From contig NZ_LZDB01000001.1 of NCBI RefSeq assembly GCF_001676655.1, positions 682,001 through 746,000 of the forward strand: 64,000 nucleotides of DNA, given 5' to 3'. The stretch's first letter is position 1, and every line of letters begins with the position of its first letter. Made by a program: the position numbers and the translations under genes. Shown one piece after another: positions 49,483 to 56,455 of this stretch. Under the pieces are notes generated by a model. That model searched no databases. It saw only the letters and a list, made by a program, of their open reading frames with translations, and was not told where the DNA came from. The stretch comes from Perlucidibaca aquatica (GTDB lineage Bacteria > Pseudomonadota > Gammaproteobacteria > Pseudomonadales > Moraxellaceae).

Positions 49483-51381
49483 ATGACGCAGATGTTGGCT
49501 TGGCGAAATTCCCACGGCTCATTGCTGTTAGGTGTCTTGATGGTCTTGGCACTCACATGGCTCTTTAGTTTGCCCATGAAGGCGCACTACACTGACCTCA
49601 TAGTGGATCGCGCCTATTACAAAGACAGTACCGCCGAGCACACGATTCAATCCATTCAGCAGCAAGCGTTTACCCCTTACGAAGGGCCCTTGTTTGCAGG
49701 TAACAACAGCCGCCCCCTCTGGTTGAAACTCACGATGGCACCGGCTCCAGCAGAACGCAATCAAGCGTGGGTATTAATGTTTCAACCCAACTTTCTGCAC
49801 TACGCGGAAGTATGGTGGAACGGAGGGAATGGCCAATGGCAACGCGCCGAAACGGGTAGCCGGTTAGCCTACAACCAGCGCGACATTAAAGCCCTTACGC
49901 CTATTGTGGCGCTGGAGCCCAGTCTGCAAGCGCGCAGCACGGTCTATGTGCGCGTGCAATCGCCGACCACACCACTTCATGTGCAAGTCATCAGTCAGCA
50001 AAACAGCATGGAGTTCGATGCGTTACTGAGCTTGGTGAGTGGTGGCTTTATCGGCATTGGCCTCGTGTTAACCATTTTTTCGGCCTTACTCTATGTGAAC
50101 ACCCGAGATGGCTTATGGGGCTTCGATGCCATCTGCAATGTCGTGGGTATATTGGTGCTGAGCTTGCAAATGGGCTTGGCGTCACGCCTGCTGTTTCCAA
50201 GCAGTGAAAACGTCGTGAACACGCTATTGTTGTATGCCAACGTCGGCTATCTGTTTTTGGCGACGATCTTGCATCGACTGGTCTTCAGTCTGTTCGCGTT
50301 GCCGCGTTGGATTTACGCGTTTAACACAACGATTTTGTTCGCATTTCCGCTGCTCGTGGGGCTCATCTTTATCGGTCATGGCGATAGCGCTATGGCCATC
50401 AATAACTTTTTAATCACGGCCTCTGCGTGTTGGGGCGTTCTTATTGCGATCAAAGCAAGGCATCCCGATCGTTTCGCGCTGTGGGTTTTTCGTACCTCCT
50501 ACCTCGGGCTAGTGGCGTATTTTGTGTGGTGGGGCATTCCCATGGTGTTTCAGCAACAAACGGGCAATTTGGCGACGCTGTACCCCAGCCTGCCTGCTAG
50601 CTTATTTTCCATGTTTTTGCTGATGCTGATCTTGTGGCGCAATACCCAGATGAAAATGGAGGACGCCCAGCGCTTGGCCCTACAAAAGCGCGATGCCGAG
50701 CGCGATTTGCAAGAATCACAACGCCGTCACGAAGAAACCCAAGGCTTCTTAGGCATGGTCTTGCATGAGGTGAAAAACCCGCTCAGCAGCATTCGCATGA
50801 TTGTGGCGAACCTGGAAAATACGCTGCCAGATGCCGATGCCCAAGTCAGCCAACGCCTGCAGCGCGTGCATGGCTTGGTAGATGATATTGATGACGTGCT
50901 GGAACGCGGCGTGGAGATTGATAGCCTGGAGCAAGGTGCCTTAGTGGCTGAAAAGGCCTTAGTGAATGTGGCGGCCTGGGTGCAGGAATTTGCTACGGCG
51001 CATGCCGCCGTGGCACGCCTGCACATCACCGCCCCCGACGCGCTGTTGGTACAGGTTGATACGCATTTGCTCAGCATGATGCTGCGCAACCTGGTCGACA
51101 ACGCGGTGAAATATGCGCCAGAAGGCTCACCGATTCTCGTGCAGCTGAACGCCAATGCCCAAGGTTGGGAGCTCTCCGTGCGCAGTAGGGTCGGAGCGGT
51201 GGGCTTCCCGGATGCCGACCAAATTTTTAACAAATACTATCGCTCACCCTTGGCCATGCGTCGCAGTGGCTTAGGTTTAGGCCTTTATTGGGTGCGCGGC
51301 GCGGCACGGCAACTCGGCGGCGATGCGACCTATGCGCGCGACCAAGAATGGGTGGTGTTTACCTTATGGCTACCGAACTAA
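49483..51381 (+). CDS. Hybrid-less membrane histidine kinase with 7TMR-DISM sensor
   Basis: 632 residues. An N-terminal membrane anchor (about 12-31) precedes a periplasmic beta-rich domain (about 32-180, with NNSRPLWLKLTM and YVRVQSPTTP, DISMED2-like). Seven membrane helices (about 183-390) follow, then a short coiled coil. The dimerisation/phosphoacceptor box is LGMVLHEVKNPLS with His428, and the ATPase shows the N box LRNLVDNAVKYAP and G box GLGLGLYWV. 7TMR-DISM sensors are thought to detect carbohydrates or other extracellular ligands. The start is weakly supported (ATG at 49492 also possible). It overlaps the regulator gene by 16 bp. A degraded paralogue of its C-terminus lies at 53525-53791. 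Confidence 0.92.
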   Translation: MTQMLAWRNSHGSLLLGVLMVLALTWLFSLPMKAHYTDLIVDRAYYKDSTAEHTIQSIQQQAFTPYEGPLFAGNNSRPLWLKLTMAPAPAERNQAWVLMFQPNFLHYAEVWWNGGNGQWQRAETGSRLAYNQRDIKALTPIVALEPSLQARSTVYVRVQSPTTPLHVQVISQQNSMEFDALLSLVSGGFIGIGLVLTIFSALLYVNTRDGLWGFDAICNVVGILVLSLQMGLASRLLFPSSENVVNTLLLYANVGYLFLATILHRLVFSLFALPRWIYAFNTTILFAFPLLVGLIFIGHGDSAMAINNFLITASACWGVLIAIKARHPDRFALWVFRTSYLGLVAYFVWWGIPMVFQQQTGNLATLYPSLPASLFSMFLLMLILWRNTQMKMEDAQRLALQKRDAERDLQESQRRHEETQGFLGMVLHEVKNPLSSIRMIVANLENTLPDADAQVSQRLQRVHGLVDDIDDVLERGVEIDSLEQGALVAEKALVNVAAWVQEFATAHAAVARLHITAPDALLVQVDTHLLSMMLRNLVDNAVKYAPEGSPILVQLNANAQGWELSVRSRVGAVGFPDADQIFNKYYRSPLAMRRSGLGLGLYWVRGAARQLGGDATYARDQEWVVFTLWLPN

Positions 51382-52064
51382 GCCTGATTGTGGTGGAAGA
51401 CAACGAGCTGCTGCGCGAAGAAATGGTCAGCTTTCTCACGCGGCCAGGTTGGCAAGCACATGGCGTGGATTGTGGGGAGGAGCTGAATAAATGGTTACAG
51501 CAGTACACGCCCCATATCGCCGTGCTGGATGTGAACTTGCCCTATGAAGATGGTTACAGCATTGCCAACCGGCTGCGCAGCAGCTACCCCGCCGTGGGCA
51601 TCGTGATGCTCAGTGCGCGCGTGCTGCGTGGTGAGCGTGCGGCCGGCTATCAGAGCGGTGCCGATGTTTACTTGACCAAACCTACCAGTACCACTGAGCT
51701 GATTAGCGTCATTGAGAATTTGGCCCGACGCCTACCGGTGGCGGAGCCTGTGCGTGAGGTTGAGTTTACGTTGTGCCGTGCTACTGGCGTGTTGCAAACC
51801 CAGCAGGGCGTGAGCTGTCAGCTCACAGCTACGGAAACACGGCTCATTGAGCTGCTCGCGCTTGCGCCACAACAGCTCGCGGACACGGCCTATGTGCTCG
51901 CCCAGCTGAGCTTAGGAAAAAGCGGAGAGGTCAGCAAAGATGCGTTTGCCGTGGCCCTCACGCGCTTGCGGCAAAAGTGTAAGCAAGCGCTGGCGGTGGA
52001 CAATATCGTGGTGGCACACCGAGGCATAGGCTATCGATTAAGCGTTCCCGTGGTGCTGAACTAA
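51366..52064 (+). CDS. OmpR-type response regulator, partner of the upstream kinase
   Basis: The start is the ATG at 51366 (MATELSLIVVEDNE), inside the last codons of the kinase; 232 residues. The receiver domain has acidic residues Glu11/Asp12, phospho-acceptor Asp55 (LDVNLPYEDGYS) and Lys105 (LTKP). A winged-helix DNA-binding domain follows (LTATETRLIELLAL, VALTRLRQKCKQ, VAHRGIGYRLSVP). It is very similar to the regulator at 53776 across both domains, so the two probably recognise related DNA sites. It ends before a terminator hairpin. Confidence 0.93.
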   Translation: MATELSLIVVEDNELLREEMVSFLTRPGWQAHGVDCGEELNKWLQQYTPHIAVLDVNLPYEDGYSIANRLRSSYPAVGIVMLSARVLRGERAAGYQSGADVYLTKPTSTTELISVIENLARRLPVAEPVREVEFTLCRATGVLQTQQGVSCQLTATETRLIELLALAPQQLADTAYVLAQLSLGKSGEVSKDAFAVALTRLRQKCKQALAVDNIVVAHRGIGYRLSVPVVLN

Positions 52065-52126
52065 CGCCAACAGCGCGTGAATGAGCGGAAGTTTTGACGC
52101 GTAGTGAGGTGATGGCGCTTTAATCA

Positions 52127-52149
52127 AAAAGGCATTGTTGGTGCCTTTT
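52127..52149 (+). terminator. Terminator after the kinase/regulator operon
   Basis: Stem AAAAGGCA (52127-52134) and TGCCTTTT (52142-52149) with a 7-base loop, 63 bp past the regulator stop. Confidence 0.75.
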
Positions 52150-52203
52150 ATGTACTATTCTGCACTTAAACGTGCGCTGCGGATGCCGTAATGAAGATTC
52201 ACA

Positions 52204-52755
52204 TTGAACGATGGCAAGCGGGGGAACGGCGGTGTTCATCGGATCGCTCAGGAAAGCCTCTACGCCGCGGCTGGCTGTCTCGGTATTGAGGCGGAGTTGA
52301 ATCACCGGCAGGCGTGTCTGAAGCTCAAGGCCATCGCCACGGACCCAGAAGAGACGATCCTCGCGTATGTCTGGCGCGACCTGTTGAACCTTGCCTTGGG
52401 CAATCGTGATAACCACGGCCGTAACACGGCCGTTCAACGATTGGATGACGGTCTTATCCAGTTGGCTCCCCTCTTCGACTTCGCGCCCATGATGATGCAT
52501 CCAGATGGCATTAGCCGACGCATGACTTGGGGCCAGAAGAATGGTTCGCGCCCAGATTGGCGGCGTGTCGCCGAGCAGTTGGATGAGGCACAGATTTTGC
52601 CGCAAGCGCGACTACTGGATCGTATTCCCGAGTGGCAGAACAAGCTGTCGAGCCTGCCCGAGTTACTTCGCCGGCACGACTGTCCAGCGCCGGTCATGGG
52701 CCGGATCGTTAAGCCCTATGAAGACTGCATGCAGACATTGACGGAGGCTCGTTAG
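52204..52755 (+). pseudogene. HipA-family kinase, N-terminal half missing
   Basis: The open frame encodes about 180 residues matching the C-terminal part of HipA-type serine/threonine kinases: GGVHRIAQESLYAAAG, LNLALGNRDNHGRNTAV (the catalytic Asp and Asn loop) and LAPLFDFAPMMMHPDG (metal-binding Asp). Full HipA proteins are about 400-440 residues. Only 54 bp lie between the preceding terminator and this frame, so the N-terminal lobe with the ATP-binding P-loop is absent. There is no good start (TTG only). It is most likely a remnant, although the catalytic loop is intact. It overlaps the HTH gene by 1 bp. Confidence 0.75.
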
Positions 52756-53033
52756 TGGATAAACGATTTCACGCCATGACCCCCACGCAGCAGATGGAGG
52801 CGCGTCTGGCTGTTTACCGGAAAATGGAGGCGTGCCCCGGCCTGCCTTTACCTGAGGTGCTCAGGTTGTTGCGGACTGGGCTGCGTGTCACGCGCCCGGA
52901 GATTTCCCGCATGATCCATTTATCTGTGCGCTACCTTCAAGAAATTGAGCAAGGGAGGGCTAATCCAACCATGGATGTCGCCGAGCAGCTTTTGAAACCC
53001 TTCGGACTTCGACTGGGTGTTGTCATGGCATGA
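52755..53033 (+). CDS. HTH (XRE/HipB-like) antitoxin-type regulator
   Basis: 92 residues from a GTG overlapping the HipA-remnant stop (TAGTG). The helix-turn-helix region reads RVTRPEISRMIHLSVRYLQE followed by IEQGRANPTMDVAEQLLKPF, like HipB-family repressors that silence HipA kinases. The order here is kinase then regulator, the reverse of E. coli hipBA. It appears intact, so it may persist as an orphan repressor. Confidence 0.7.
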   Translation: MDKRFHAMTPTQQMEARLAVYRKMEACPGLPLPEVLRLLRTGLRVTRPEISRMIHLSVRYLQEIEQGRANPTMDVAEQLLKPFGLRLGVVMA

Positions 53034-53158
53034 GCTTGCATCGCTCGGGCCGGCAGCTCATTTGCAAAGGCTGTGCTGTGCCGTTCATCGCAATTTTTCT
53101 GCCACTCATCGCCTGATTTGCTCGTTTCCCCCCAATTCAGGCTGTTTTACCCCTCCGT

Positions 53159-53178
53159 TGTAAAGTTCTGTAATGTTC
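53159..53178 (+). promoter_or_regulatory. TGTAA direct repeats upstream of the adhesin fragment
   Basis: TGTAAAGTTC (53159-53168) is followed directly by TGTAATGTTC (53169-53178): two 10-bp repeats identical in 8 positions, 58 bp before the adhesin ATG. They parallel the repeats at 49420-49439. The interval 53034-53236 shows nothing else convincing. Confidence 0.45.
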
Positions 53179-53236
53179 GCGAAAAATCGGTTGCTAAGCT
53201 CCGCCCCAAATCTTGAATAAAGCTCGGAGCTTTGCC

Positions 53237-53527
53237 ATGAACTCATCCCTCAACCACGTCTACCGTATTGTTTGGAACGCCACGCTGGGCTTTTGGCAGG
53301 TAGCGTCTGAAGCCACGCGGGGCCGGGGCAAAGCCGGCAGTTCGCAGCAGGTACGCAAGGCGCGTCGGGCAGCGTTAGCGGCACCCGCCGCCTGGGCCGT
53401 GTTGCCCACCGGCGGTGTGGTAGTGGCCGGTCAGGCCAGCATCCAGCAGGCCGGCAATGCGCTAAATATTGTGCAGGGCAGCGACAAAGCCGCGATTGAC
53501 TGGCAGAGCTTTAGCATCGGCCAAGGC
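53237..53527 (+). pseudogene. Truncated FHA-type adhesin start (ESPR plus beginning of TPS domain)
   Basis: About 97 codons starting MNSSLNHVYRIVWNATLGFW, an extended signal peptide region of type V secretion, followed by VLPTGGVVVAGQASI and the first strands of the TPS domain (WQSFSIGQG). It is a close duplicate of the start of the large adhesin at 58499, but lacks a 36-bp segment present there (coding ALTLVTSALAAP-like residues between two ALAAP units). After the Gly of SIGQG the similarity stops and the sequence becomes the tail of a histidine kinase. The gene is therefore cut to under 300 bp. Confidence 0.85.
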
Positions 53528-53791
53528 ATTGACCATTACACTCTTGCTCACAACAGACACCAAACGTTGGCAACTTGAAGCGCGTAATCTGATGGGCGCG
53601 GTGGGCTACTTAGATACTGGTTGCGTGTTTGCCAAGTATTATTGGGTCGCCATTGGCCATCGGCCATGCACTGTAGCGGTTTGGGGTTGGGGCTTTACTG
53701 GGTTCGTAGTGTAACTCGCCAGCTGGGCGGAGAAGCCGGCTTCACGCCAGACAAGGAATGGGTGGTACTCACGCTATGGTTACCGAACTAA
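53525..53791 (+). pseudogene. C-terminal remnant of a second 7TMR-DISM kinase, frameshifted
   Basis: Translations of this stretch align with the last 85 or so residues of the kinase at 49483: WQLEARNLMGAVGYLDTGCV then FAKYY corresponds to WELSVRSRVGAVGFPDADQI then FNKYY. In a shifted frame SGLGLGLYWVRSVTRQLGGE is followed by EWVVLTLWLPN and a stop. At least two frameshifts (near 53640-53670) break the reading frame. The stop overlaps the start of the following regulator exactly as in the intact operon, showing that this was once a kinase-regulator pair. Confidence 0.85.
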
Positions 53792-54465
53792 CGCTGATTG
53801 TGGTAGAAGATAACGAATTACTTCGGGCAGAAATGGTCAGCTTCTTGAACCGTCCCAGCTGGGTTGCGCACGGTGTGGACTGCGGCGAGGAGCTTAGCGT
53901 TTGGCTACGCAGGCATACCCCTGATATCGCCATTCTCGACGTTAATCTGCCCTACGAGGATGGCTACAGCATCGCGGCTCGGTTACGACAAAGTCACCCC
54001 GGCATCGGTATCATCATGCTTACAGCGCGTACCCGTGGTGCCGACCGCTCGAAGGGGTATCAGGCTGGCGCTGATGTGTACCTGACCAAGCCGACTAACG
54101 CAGAGGAATTAGTCGCGGTGATCACCAATTTGGGTCAGCGAATGCAGCGCAAGGCACCTCGGCAGCTGCAGCTGGATCGCGCTCAAGGTCTGCTGAGCGG
54201 GCCGGAGGGCGATAGCTGTCGGCTAACTGCCAGCGAGCTGCGGCTGCTGGAGCTGCTGGCACTGGCTCCAGAGCGCGAGGCCGACAGCGAATACTTACTC
54301 AGCGAGCTGCTCAACAGCGGAAGTCGGGTGGCGAGTCGTGAGAATCTGACCGTCTTGGTCAGCCGTCTACGCGTGAAATGCCAGCAACTAGAAGGTGTCA
54401 ACAATTTGGTTGCCGCGCATCGTGGTCTCGGTTATCGCCTCACGTTGCCAATTATGCTGATTTAG
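53776..54465 (+). CDS. Second OmpR-type response regulator, kinase partner lost
   Basis: The start is the ATG at 53776 (MVTELTLIVVEDNE), matching the paralogue at 51366; 229 residues. The receiver is intact: Glu11/Asp12, Asp55 (LDVNLPYEDGYS), Lys105 (LTKP). The winged helix is also intact (LTASELRLLELLAL, VLVSRLRVKCQQ, AAHRGLGYRLTLP). Its own kinase is reduced to the fragment before it, so phosphorylation may come from the kinase at 49483 or it may act unphosphorylated. Its conservation despite the damage suggests that it is still used. Confidence 0.92.
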   Translation: MVTELTLIVVEDNELLRAEMVSFLNRPSWVAHGVDCGEELSVWLRRHTPDIAILDVNLPYEDGYSIAARLRQSHPGIGIIMLTARTRGADRSKGYQAGADVYLTKPTNAEELVAVITNLGQRMQRKAPRQLQLDRAQGLLSGPEGDSCRLTASELRLLELLALAPEREADSEYLLSELLNSGSRVASRENLTVLVSRLRVKCQQLEGVNNLVAAHRGLGYRLTLPIMLI

Positions 54466-54578
54466 CTGGTTTTCGCATTTTATCGGCCGATCAGTGGTTG
54501 CTTTAAAGTCTCAGCAAACGCGCTTTTATGCAAGATTGTGCAATAAATCTCCTGTGGTGGTTTCGTAAAACCCTATTA

Positions 54579-54600
54579 GCTGTTCCGGACATGGAACAGC
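54579..54600 (+). promoter_or_regulatory. Perfect dyad in the leader of the DUF2589 cluster
   Basis: GCTGTTCC (54579-54586) and GGAACAGC (54593-54600) form a perfect 8-bp inverted repeat with a 6-bp centre, 30 bp before the first ATG. No T run follows, so an operator is more likely than a terminator. The half-site spacing does not fit the LexA consensus. The rest of 54466-54629 shows an AGGGGA Shine-Dalgarno but no clear promoter. Confidence 0.5.
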
Positions 54601-54629
54601 ACGACTGATACCAGCCTAGGGGATTTGAC

Positions 54630-55640
54630 ATGACCGATGACATTCTGGATGCAAGCGTTGACGTTACGCCGGTAAGTACAGAAGGGCAGTCCGAGAGTGG
54701 GCTTGTGGCAGAGGCAGGGTCTGGTGGGCCTGCAGGTGGTCCGCCGCTTGTTGGTGATGAGCCGCACAATGCACAAAAAGATGCAGTGCAATTGCTGTCG
54801 GCACTGCCGTTTGGTGTGTTGCTGGGGGCTCCCTTGACGGCGGCGGTTGAGGCACAAACACGCTCTGCCATGTCTACCCTCAATTTCGTGCTGACTGCGT
54901 TGTATGGCAGTGATGTCATTGGCAAGGTAGCCTCAGAGCAAGGCGGTACTGGTGTTAAGACTTCTTCGAATGAAGTTATCTATATAAAGTTTTCGTACTC
55001 AACCATTGAAGGCTCGGAGACTATTGAGGTGCCGTTGATCTCTATTCTTCCGATCCCTTATATGCAAGTCGATAATCTCGATATTGACTTCAACGTGAAC
55101 ATTGCCGCCGTTACCACAGCAGACAAAAACACCGATAACCAGGTGAACTACAACGGCATAACCGAGGCCAGCAGCTGGTGGGGCAAATTCAAGGTTGATA
55201 CCGGTATCACCAGTAACCAAACGGTGCACTCCGACACAACAGAAAGTATCAATGCCAACTACAACATGGCAGTGCGCATGCGCGCATCAAATGTAGGCAT
55301 GCCCAGAGGCTTGGCTAAGGTCATGAATATGCTTGAAGAGAGCGTGCATGCACGACGTTCGAATGCAGACTATCGGCTGGAGAAGTCGATATACAAGATT
55401 GCCGACTTTGAAAAGGGGCTGAAGCTAGATCGAATAAATGCTGCGGATGTGGATACTGAAATAACTATAGAGCTCTCCATGGATGACGGCACAAAGAAGA
55501 GTGTCATTTCCCTGAAAAAAGACGCTGGCGCGGTGGTGTTCAAGAAGACAAGCGGGGAGGTGAAGCAGGGTCAATATCAAGCCTCGCTGACTTGCGACAA
55601 GAAGTCGAGTATCAAGCTGACTGATGTGAGTGTAGCCTGA
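54630..55640 (+). CDS. DUF2589 domain protein, first gene of a four-gene cluster
   Basis: 336 residues, no signal peptide. Residues 1-50 are a disordered-looking Gly/Pro/Ser/Glu-rich head. From about 55 the DUF2589 pattern appears: FGVLLGAPLTAAVEAQTRSA, then IEVPLISILPIPYMQVDNLD and DFNVNI (about 132-158), a beta-rich core. The C-terminal 100 residues hold a charged helix (NADYRLEKSIYKIADFEKGL) and a second beta-rich part with Lys-rich strands. DUF2589 has no assigned function that I know of. A clear Shine-Dalgarno (AGGGGA) precedes the start. The next gene begins 16 bp later. Confidence 0.75.
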   Translation: MTDDILDASVDVTPVSTEGQSESGLVAEAGSGGPAGGPPLVGDEPHNAQKDAVQLLSALPFGVLLGAPLTAAVEAQTRSAMSTLNFVLTALYGSDVIGKVASEQGGTGVKTSSNEVIYIKFSYSTIEGSETIEVPLISILPIPYMQVDNLDIDFNVNIAAVTTADKNTDNQVNYNGITEASSWWGKFKVDTGITSNQTVHSDTTESINANYNMAVRMRASNVGMPRGLAKVMNMLEESVHARRSNADYRLEKSIYKIADFEKGLKLDRINAADVDTEITIELSMDDGTKKSVISLKKDAGAVVFKKTSGEVKQGQYQASLTCDKKSSIKLTDVSVA

Positions 55641-55656
55641 ATCGGGCTGGCTGCGC

Positions 55657-56172
55657 ATGAGCGTCAAGCTGGAGGCAATGTTGCGCGGTGTCGTGCAGGC
55701 ACTCAATGAAGCCAACGACGCTGCACGTGAAGCGTCGTTGGCAAATTTGTGTTCGGGCGCAGAAGTCGAGGCGGTTGCTGCATCGAATCGCGCTGCGATC
55801 GATGAGCCTTCCTATGTGCGATTTTCTACTTACAGCAATCGTGATGGTGTGTTGAAGAAGCAATTTCACGGCATTCCCAAGGCGTTGTTTATGAATCATG
55901 GAGTTCTGGGTGTGCGTGAGGCAACTGTTCGCATGTCTGTTGCGCTTCATGCTAGTCAGTCAGCGGAGCTCTGGGTAGCTCCCGCGCTGACAGTGGATGG
56001 ATCTGGCGGTAGTACGGCGTTAACAAACTTGGAGTTCACCCTGAGTCTAGGTGAGTTGCCAGCAAGCGGCGGTGCCCTAGCGATCAATCGGCTCGCTGAG
56101 TTTTCTGTAGTTTCGCATGAGGTCGAACATGACTCGGCCTGCTTTGACACGAAAAAAACAAATAAGGAGTAA
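55657..56172 (+). CDS. Companion protein of the DUF2589 gene, family not recognised
   Basis: 171 residues, no signal peptide. An N-terminal helix LRGVVQALNEANDAAREASL echoes the helix near the start of the DUF2589 core, and beta-rich stretches follow (VREATVRMSVALHASQSAEL, LTNLEFTLSLGELPA). The layout suggests a smaller relative or partner subunit of the DUF2589 protein (inference). The C-terminus is polar (CFDTKKTNKE). It lies 16 bp after the first gene and its stop codon forms part of the spacer to the next start. Confidence 0.65.
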   Translation: MSVKLEAMLRGVVQALNEANDAAREASLANLCSGAEVEAVAASNRAAIDEPSYVRFSTYSNRDGVLKKQFHGIPKALFMNHGVLGVREATVRMSVALHASQSAELWVAPALTVDGSGGSTALTNLEFTLSLGELPASGGALAINRLAEFSVVSHEVEHDSACFDTKKTNKE

Positions 56173-56175
56173 ATG

Positions 56176-56397
56176 ATGAATCTATCTGAAGTAGCCGGTT
56201 TCCCTTGCCCAAAATGCAATGAGCCAAAAAACCCACAGAAACGCATCAAGACCAGCCTAGCCATGTTGCTGGCCGGAAGAAAGGCGCAATGTACTTTTTG
56301 CGGCATGGACTTCGCCATGGTGATGGATGCGAAGGGAGCCAAAGTTCTTGATCTGGCCGCAAAACTCAATAATGAGTTGAACGCTATTAGGCGGTAG
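56176..56397 (+). CDS. Small four-cysteine zinc-ribbon protein
   Basis: 73 residues from the second of two adjacent ATGs (56176), which sits 6 bp after GGAG; the ATG at 56173 is only 3 bp away from it. Two pairs, FPCPKCNEP (Cys11, Cys14) and CTFCGMDF (Cys39, Cys42), form a zinc-ribbon-like site around a basic helix (KRIKTSLAMLLAGRKAQ). A C-terminal helix follows. Such proteins can be nucleic-acid or protein adaptors; no specific family is recognised. Confidence 0.72.
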   Translation: MNLSEVAGFPCPKCNEPKNPQKRIKTSLAMLLAGRKAQCTFCGMDFAMVMDAKGAKVLDLAAKLNNELNAIRR

Positions 56398-56455
56398 AGA
56401 TATTTCTCGAAATGCGACTTTCGTACTAGATGATTTGATATGAGGGAGTGAGATC

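Noticed and set aside
52120-52605. A minus-strand 161-codon frame over the HipA remnant
   Set aside because: Shadow of the HipA-like frame, which carries recognisable kinase motifs on the plus strand.
53213-53578. A genuine small 121-residue adhesin-like gene
   Set aside because: It is the chimera of a truncated adhesin start and out-of-frame kinase sequence; the last residues have no adhesin character.
54579-54600. LexA/SOS box before the DUF2589 cluster
   Set aside because: The dyad has CTG and CAG 14 bp apart; the SOS consensus needs 10 bp, so an SOS box is not supported.
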